Positions 60,445 to 64,000 of a stretch of 64,000 nucleotides of DNA are shown piece by piece. Location of the stretch: NCBI RefSeq assembly GCF_013177655.1, contig NZ_CP035946.1:1612001-1676000 (forward strand). The letters run 5' to 3'. A program made the translations under genes and the position numbers. The notes beneath the pieces are model-generated. The model worked only from the letters and a program-made list of their open reading frames with translations, was not told the origin of the DNA and did not search any database. Origin of the DNA: Campylobacter canadensis (lineage in GTDB: Bacteria; Campylobacterota; Campylobacteria; Campylobacterales; Campylobacteraceae). How positions within the stretch are numbered: the stretch's first letter is position 1; each line of letters starts with the position of its first letter.

Positions 60445-61236
60445 ATGTTACCAGTAGATTTAAAAACCACAGACGTCGCACGAGCTTATGCAACTTCTAG
60501 CGATACAATAAGAAAACATTTTAAAAATCACAATGATGAGTTTTTAGAAAACGTTCATTATTTTTATGATATTAATCCTAGATTTCAATCAAAAGTAACC
60601 AAATGGACTTTAGAAGGCGTTTATATGTTAGGCTTTTTTATTAAAAGTGTCAAAGCAAAAGAATATCGTAAAAAAGTAGCAAGGCTATTGAGAGAACAAA
60701 GCGAAGAAAAACTAAAAAGCCTAAATAATAGCATCTCAAACCTAGAAAAACGAAATAAGCGAGTTGCACTAGGCTATAAATCACAATTAGCACAGCAGAA
60801 AGAAAAGTATGAGTTAAAGCTCAAGGTTTTAGAGTGCGAACTAGAACATAAAAACAAGATTGATTATGATAAGCCAAGCCAAGAGCTAAAGAAAGCATTG
60901 GCAGAGCGTGGGTGGTTGCTTATGAATAAGAATGATTTTTTATTTATCGCCGAACACTTAGCTACTAAAATCAATAATGGAGTTTCTTATATTTTAGGCA
61001 CAAATAAGCCAAAGTGCTTAAATCAATTAGCAACAATCGCGCACCACGCTTGTATTAAAAAATATGAGAGTAATATTGATTATTTGCTTGGTAAAAAAAT
61101 TAAATATTGGGGACTAACAGATCATATTGAAGAACTAAAAATAAAAAGAGCTGATAGCGTATGTTCGCCTATTCATAATAAATGGGTTATTGAAGATGGA
61201 GAACAAATCGCAGGTTGGGAGCTAATGGCTCCCTAA
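60445..61236 (+). CDS. Phage antirepressor-like protein
   Basis: The 263-residue protein starts at ATG 60445, 6 bp after TAGGAG; ATG 60439 is too close to that site. The N-terminal part (DLKTTDVARAYATSSDTIRKHFKNH) is a helix-turn-helix or ORF6N/Rha-like segment. A coiled coil (about residues 80-140, Lys/Glu-rich) and a C-terminal domain with WLLMNKNDFLFIAEHLATKI and WVIEDGEQIAGWELM follow. Phage antirepressors have this two-part build. It marks the region as an integrated element. Confidence 0.6.
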   Translation: MLPVDLKTTDVARAYATSSDTIRKHFKNHNDEFLENVHYFYDINPRFQSKVTKWTLEGVYMLGFFIKSVKAKEYRKKVARLLREQSEEKLKSLNNSISNLEKRNKRVALGYKSQLAQQKEKYELKLKVLECELEHKNKIDYDKPSQELKKALAERGWLLMNKNDFLFIAEHLATKINNGVSYILGTNKPKCLNQLATIAHHACIKKYESNIDYLLGKKIKYWGLTDHIEELKIKRADSVCSPIHNKWVIEDGEQIAGWELMAP

Positions 61237-61310
61237 TACGGAAATAAATTTTATTTTAATTTATTTACTATGGCTTTGCAAATTAACCAAATAAACACTA
61301 TAATTAAAAT

Positions 61311-61390
61311 GTTTCAGCCTTGTTGGCTTAGTCGCCCCCTTATCGCAAGATAATGGCTCGGGTTTCCCCCACCTTTTAGGTGTGGGGTTA
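61311..61390. other. GC-rich structured intergenic element
   Basis: Three consecutive hairpins lie in 80 bp between convergent genes: AGCC-TTGTT-GGCT (61316-61328), TTATC-GCAA-GATAA with a GNRA tetraloop (61340-61353), and CCCCCACC-TTTTA-GGTGTGGGG with one bulge (61366-61387). The DNA is far richer in GC than anything around it. No T run follows on either strand, so it is not a plain terminator. It may be a structured RNA, an attachment-type site or a 3'-UTR element. Confidence 0.5.
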
Positions 61391-61795
61391 ATTTATTACT
61401 TCATTTATAAGTATTTGTTTTATATTTAAAAAATCATTCTTTAGCAATTTAATTTTAGCTTGATACATAACTCTTTTATTATCAAACACTTTAATTTGAG
61501 ATAATAAAGCAGTTTGTAAGCTTCCATTACTATCAAAAACATAACGATATTTATTAGCCTTTTCATATATTCTAGAACTTAGTGGCACACCTAAAAACAG
61601 CCTATTACCAGCACTATCAAAAAGCTTATTAATCACTAGTACAAGTCTAGCATAGTCTTTACCCTTGCCATATACTTCATTACCTATATTTAGTCCAACT
61701 TTGACCCAATAAACTTCTCCGACTTTTATATTTTTATATTTGTTAGTATTGTTATGTGTTTTCTTTTTTATTTCATTCCACTCATCGTAATTCAT
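61388..61795 (-). CDS. PemK/MazF-like toxin, no antitoxin gene adjacent
   Basis: The 135-residue protein has the PemK/MazF core: KVGEVYWVKVGLNIGNEVYGKGKDYARLVLVI, then LFLGVPLSSRI and ALLSQIKVFDNKRVMYQ, the strands that form the RNA-binding cleft. These are sequence-specific endoribonucleases. An antitoxin gene would normally precede it, but the gene upstream is the integrase, which overlaps it by 4 bp. A solitary or degenerate member is possible. Confidence 0.75.
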   Translation of the reverse strand: MNYDEWNEIKKKTHNNTNKYKNIKVGEVYWVKVGLNIGNEVYGKGKDYARLVLVINKLFDSAGNRLFLGVPLSSRIYEKANKYRYVFDSNGSLQTALLSQIKVFDNKRVMYQAKIKLLKNDFLNIKQILINEVIN

Positions 61796-62934
61796 AGAAA
61801 GTCCTTAATATACTTCTCTAAATAATCTCCCCACCATTGCATTAATTCCCTTTTAGCTTCTAGCTTATGACTTCTATCATATATACCTTTTACCCCACCA
61901 ACAGTATGGGCTAAACATAGCTCTATAATCTCGCTTGAATAATTATTATCGTTAGCTATCGTGCTAAACATTGCACGAAATCCGTGTGGGGTAAATTCAT
62001 CTTTAGTAATGCCACCACGCCTTAGGATTATTCTTAAAGTGTTATCACTTATGTAAGGTTCTTTTTTATTTGTTCGGCTAGGAAAAATGAATATCTCATC
62101 AGCTTTTAAAGTTGCTTTCATAAAGTTTAAGATTTTTAATGCTTGAGAGTTTAAAGGCAAGTAAAAAGGCTTTTTTGTTTTCATTTGTTCGCTAGGTATT
62201 GACAAAAAGCCATCATTAAAATTAATCCATTCCCAACGCATTGCCCTAATATTTTGAGTTCTTAGAGCCGTAAGAGATTGTAAAATCAAAGCGTATTTAT
62301 ATAATATATTAGTGTTAGCAGTGCGTATTATTGTGAATAGCCTTGTTAAATCATCATCATTCGTAAGGGTTGCATAATTTTTTGTATCCTTTTTGCCAAG
62401 CAATACGCTAGGCTTTACTTTAGCTAGTGGATTTATAACCTCATCGCCGTTACAAATAGCAAATTCATATAATTGATTAATCAAAGTAAAAGCACGATAT
62501 GAAGCTTCTTTCTTATCACAAGACTTTAAGCACTCTACAATTTGCAAAGCTTTTAAATCACTTAGGTTATTGTTTTTCAAGCTTTCAAATATCCTAAAGG
62601 TGCTAATATATCTTTTGTAAGTTTTATCAGTTACAGCCTTTTCTTTACTTGCTAAAAACTCATCAAATAAATCATTCAAACTTTTATTTATAGTTTTAGT
62701 AAATCCTCTTGAAATATTTTCAGCTAGTTTAGTGTAGTCATTGATGGCTTGTTCTATTCCATAGCTTATATTAAAATTATTTAGCTTTTTGATTTTATCC
62801 TTGCCGTTGTCATTGTATCTATAATAAAAAGTTTTGTTCCCATTTGTTCCCACATAAATATAAATATTATTATAAACGCTTACTTTATATCTTTTGCTTT
62901 TAGGCTTTAATGCTTGTATTTGCTTATTTGTCAA
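61792..62934 (-). CDS. Tyrosine recombinase / integrase
   Basis: The 380-residue protein has an N-terminal DUF4102-like arm domain, a core-binding domain (about 90-180) and a catalytic domain. ALRTQNIRAMRW holds the first Arg (about residue 224), HGFR the His-x-x-Arg pair (about 317), LAHTVGG the second His, and GIYDRS the Tyr nucleophile (about 350). All key residues are present. It points away from tRNA-Arg, whose 3' end is 209 bp away, the usual place for such integrases. Confidence 0.93.
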   Translation of the reverse strand: MTNKQIQALKPKSKRYKVSVYNNIYIYVGTNGNKTFYYRYNDNGKDKIKKLNNFNISYGIEQAINDYTKLAENISRGFTKTINKSLNDLFDEFLASKEKAVTDKTYKRYISTFRIFESLKNNNLSDLKALQIVECLKSCDKKEASYRAFTLINQLYEFAICNGDEVINPLAKVKPSVLLGKKDTKNYATLTNDDDLTRLFTIIRTANTNILYKYALILQSLTALRTQNIRAMRWEWINFNDGFLSIPSEQMKTKKPFYLPLNSQALKILNFMKATLKADEIFIFPSRTNKKEPYISDNTLRIILRRGGITKDEFTPHGFRAMFSTIANDNNYSSEIIELCLAHTVGGVKGIYDRSHKLEAKRELMQWWGDYLEKYIKDFL

Positions 62935-63142
62935 TGCTTTCCCCTTTTTATGACTGTTCCCAAGTGATTTTTTATAAAAATCCCAAGTGTTCCCAAAATT
63001 GTTCCCAAAATTATACGGATTTTATATAAATAATTATAAAAGAATATAGAATACTAAAGTTTTTAACAAGGCTTAAATATCGTATTTAAAGGGATTAAAC
63101 GGTATTTTTATAAAAAGATAAAATTAAGGGAAAATGATTGAA

Positions 63143-63219
63143 TGGTGTCCCCAGCGAGATTCGAACTCACGGCCTTAGAATTAGGAATTCTACGCTCTAT
63201 CCAGCTGAGCTATGAGGAC
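63143..63219 (-). tRNA. tRNA-Arg (anticodon CCT)
   Basis: Cloverleaf on the minus strand: acceptor GTCCTCA / TGGGGAC, anticodon loop TTCCTAA with CCT, T-loop GTTCGAATC, and an encoded CCA. 77 nt. It is the probable integration target of the adjacent integrase. Confidence 0.96.
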
Positions 63220-63228
63220 AAAGTGTGC

Positions 63229-63244
63229 ATTTTATCTTAAAAAA
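63229..63244 (-). promoter_or_regulatory. Promoter of tRNA-Arg
   Basis: On the minus strand TTTTTTAAG is followed after one base by TAAAAT, 9 bp before the tRNA 5' end, consistent with a vegetative promoter. Confidence 0.55.
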
Positions 63245-63407
63245 TATAATATTAAGCTATCTTAAAGTATTTTGTAGTAATATAAGCTTTTTTTTATGAG
63301 TATAGTTTATAAAAATAATAAATTTTTAACTTTTAAGCTGATGTTTAAGGCTAAATATGTTGATTTTTAGTAAAAAATAAATTATCTTTGATTTTAAAGG
63401 AAATTAA

Positions 63408-64000
63408 ATGAAAAATAAATTATTGTTAAGTTTGTTAGCTTGTGCTTATTTACAAGCTTTAGAATTTGGTTATATGGGTAATATTTCTACTAGTATGGGT
63501 GGAGCTGGAGTTGCTTTAGAAGATAACGATTTTGCATTATATTACAACCCAGCATTGCTTACAAAAAGTAAAGATTCTTTTGCTTATAGTTTTGGAATTT
63601 CTTTTTCTCAAAATAAGCTTTTTGAATTAAGTAAAATTGATAAAAACACTGATGATAATTTAAAAAATCAACTTGAAAAGGTTAAAAATATTTTTGTTAA
63701 AAACAACAATGTGTTAGCAGCTGCTAATAATACAAGTTCAACAAATAATAAATATGGTAACTTTTCTCCTGTAGTTAGTGATTTTATAAAAAACAATAAG
63801 GATACAAATAATGAATTTAGCGAATTAGCTAAGGCGCTAGAAGGTACAAACGGACAACAAAACACTAGCTTAGAAACAGCAATTAAAAATATTCAAGAAA
63901 AAGCTAAAAATGACCCATCTATAGAAGAAAGACTAACAGAACAATTACTAAAATCAACAGAAAATTCTAAAAATGATTTAGAAACAAACAATGTTGATGC
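63408..64000 (+). CDS. TraF/FadL-like outer-membrane protein (partial, runs off the window)
   Basis: ATG 63408 follows AAAGGAAATTAA. The visible 197 codons encode a signal peptide (MKNKLLLSLLACAYLQA), then LEFGYMGNISTSMGGAGVALEDNDFALYYNPALL, which matches the start of TraF-like and FadL-like outer-membrane proteins. A long hydrophilic Asn/Lys/Glu-rich helical insertion begins at about residue 70. It shares the 'GGAGVA...YYNPA' start with the 44-45.7 kb FadL-like protein, but is otherwise different. The C-terminal barrel lies outside the window. Confidence 0.7.
   Translation, partial: MKNKLLLSLLACAYLQALEFGYMGNISTSMGGAGVALEDNDFALYYNPALLTKSKDSFAYSFGISFSQNKLFELSKIDKNTDDNLKNQLEKVKNIFVKNNNVLAAANNTSSTNNKYGNFSPVVSDFIKNNKDTNNEFSELAKALEGTNGQQNTSLETAIKNIQEKAKNDPSIEERLTEQLLKSTENSKNDLETNNVD

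Overview
The window is AT-rich bacterial chromosome from a Campylobacter-like epsilonproteobacterium. The main reasons are gene order and family content. There is a pnp / phosphoribosyltransferase / lptD / RDD block, an adjacent truB-csrA-ispE block, and guaB-xseB-amidohydrolase followed by murC. A selB-DsbC pair, a flgD-flgE pair with a sigma-54 promoter and a pair of dynamin-like GTPases are also present. Regulatory signals fit too: T-rich '...TTTAAG' stretches before TATAAT -10 boxes, and a homopolymeric G tract in a contingency gene. It is not simply C. jejuni: it carries a BCCT osmolyte transporter, a FadL-type porin next to an acyl-CoA synthetase, and a hypE-hypA pair without the rest of the hyp operon. 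Species is not assigned.

Layout. 1-5.1 kb (+): the tail of lgt, a PepSY membrane protein, a small membrane protein, a lone Phd/YefM antitoxin coupled to an alpha/beta hydrolase, a CPA2 antiporter, and citrate synthase. 5.4-9.9 kb: hypE-hypA (-), MarR-MFS (+), and cysteine synthase plus a DUF1090 protein (-). 9.95-15.9 kb (+): a small basic protein, rarA-selB-DsbC-like, and a chemoreceptor. 15.95-18.2 kb: a decayed type I restriction-modification locus, with an hsdM wreck containing a C9 tract and an hsdS open through a G10 tract. 18.2-24.4 kb (-): LysE, pnp, PRTase, lptD, RDD, a probable 6S RNA and tRNA-Phe. 24.6-27.2 kb (+): a second chemoreceptor and a DMT exporter.

27.2-29.7 kb (-) is a compact three-gene type II restriction-modification cassette (two methyltransferases around an HNH nuclease), just downstream of a BCCT transporter. 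31.7-45.7 kb (-) is a run of 16 genes with gaps of at most 11 bp. It mixes lipid handling (FadL, acyl-CoA synthetase), nucleotide synthesis (guaB), DNA repair (xseB), cell wall (murC), thiol chemistry (TlpA-like), RNA functions (truB, csrA) and isoprenoid synthesis (ispE). 45.8-50.5 kb has topA (-) diverging from flgD-flgE (+). 50.5-52.5 kb is groES-groEL (-) with a CIRCE operator and a weaker HspR-like site. 52.6-60 kb (+) has an AsmA-like protein, purB, and two dynamin-like proteins.

60.1-63.2 kb is a small integrative-element remnant beside tRNA-Arg(CCT). It holds two tiny membrane ORFs (the first apparently leaderless), an antirepressor-like protein, a GC-rich structured intergenic element, a PemK/MazF-like toxin without an antitoxin gene, and a tyrosine integrase. 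The window ends inside a TraF/FadL-like outer-membrane protein gene.

No CRISPR array, complete insertion sequence, rRNA or replication origin was seen. The least explained items are the structured element at 61.31-61.39 kb, the orphan toxin and orphan antitoxin, the phase-variable HsdS beside a dead HsdM, and a nitrilase-fold protein that appears to lack its catalytic cysteine.
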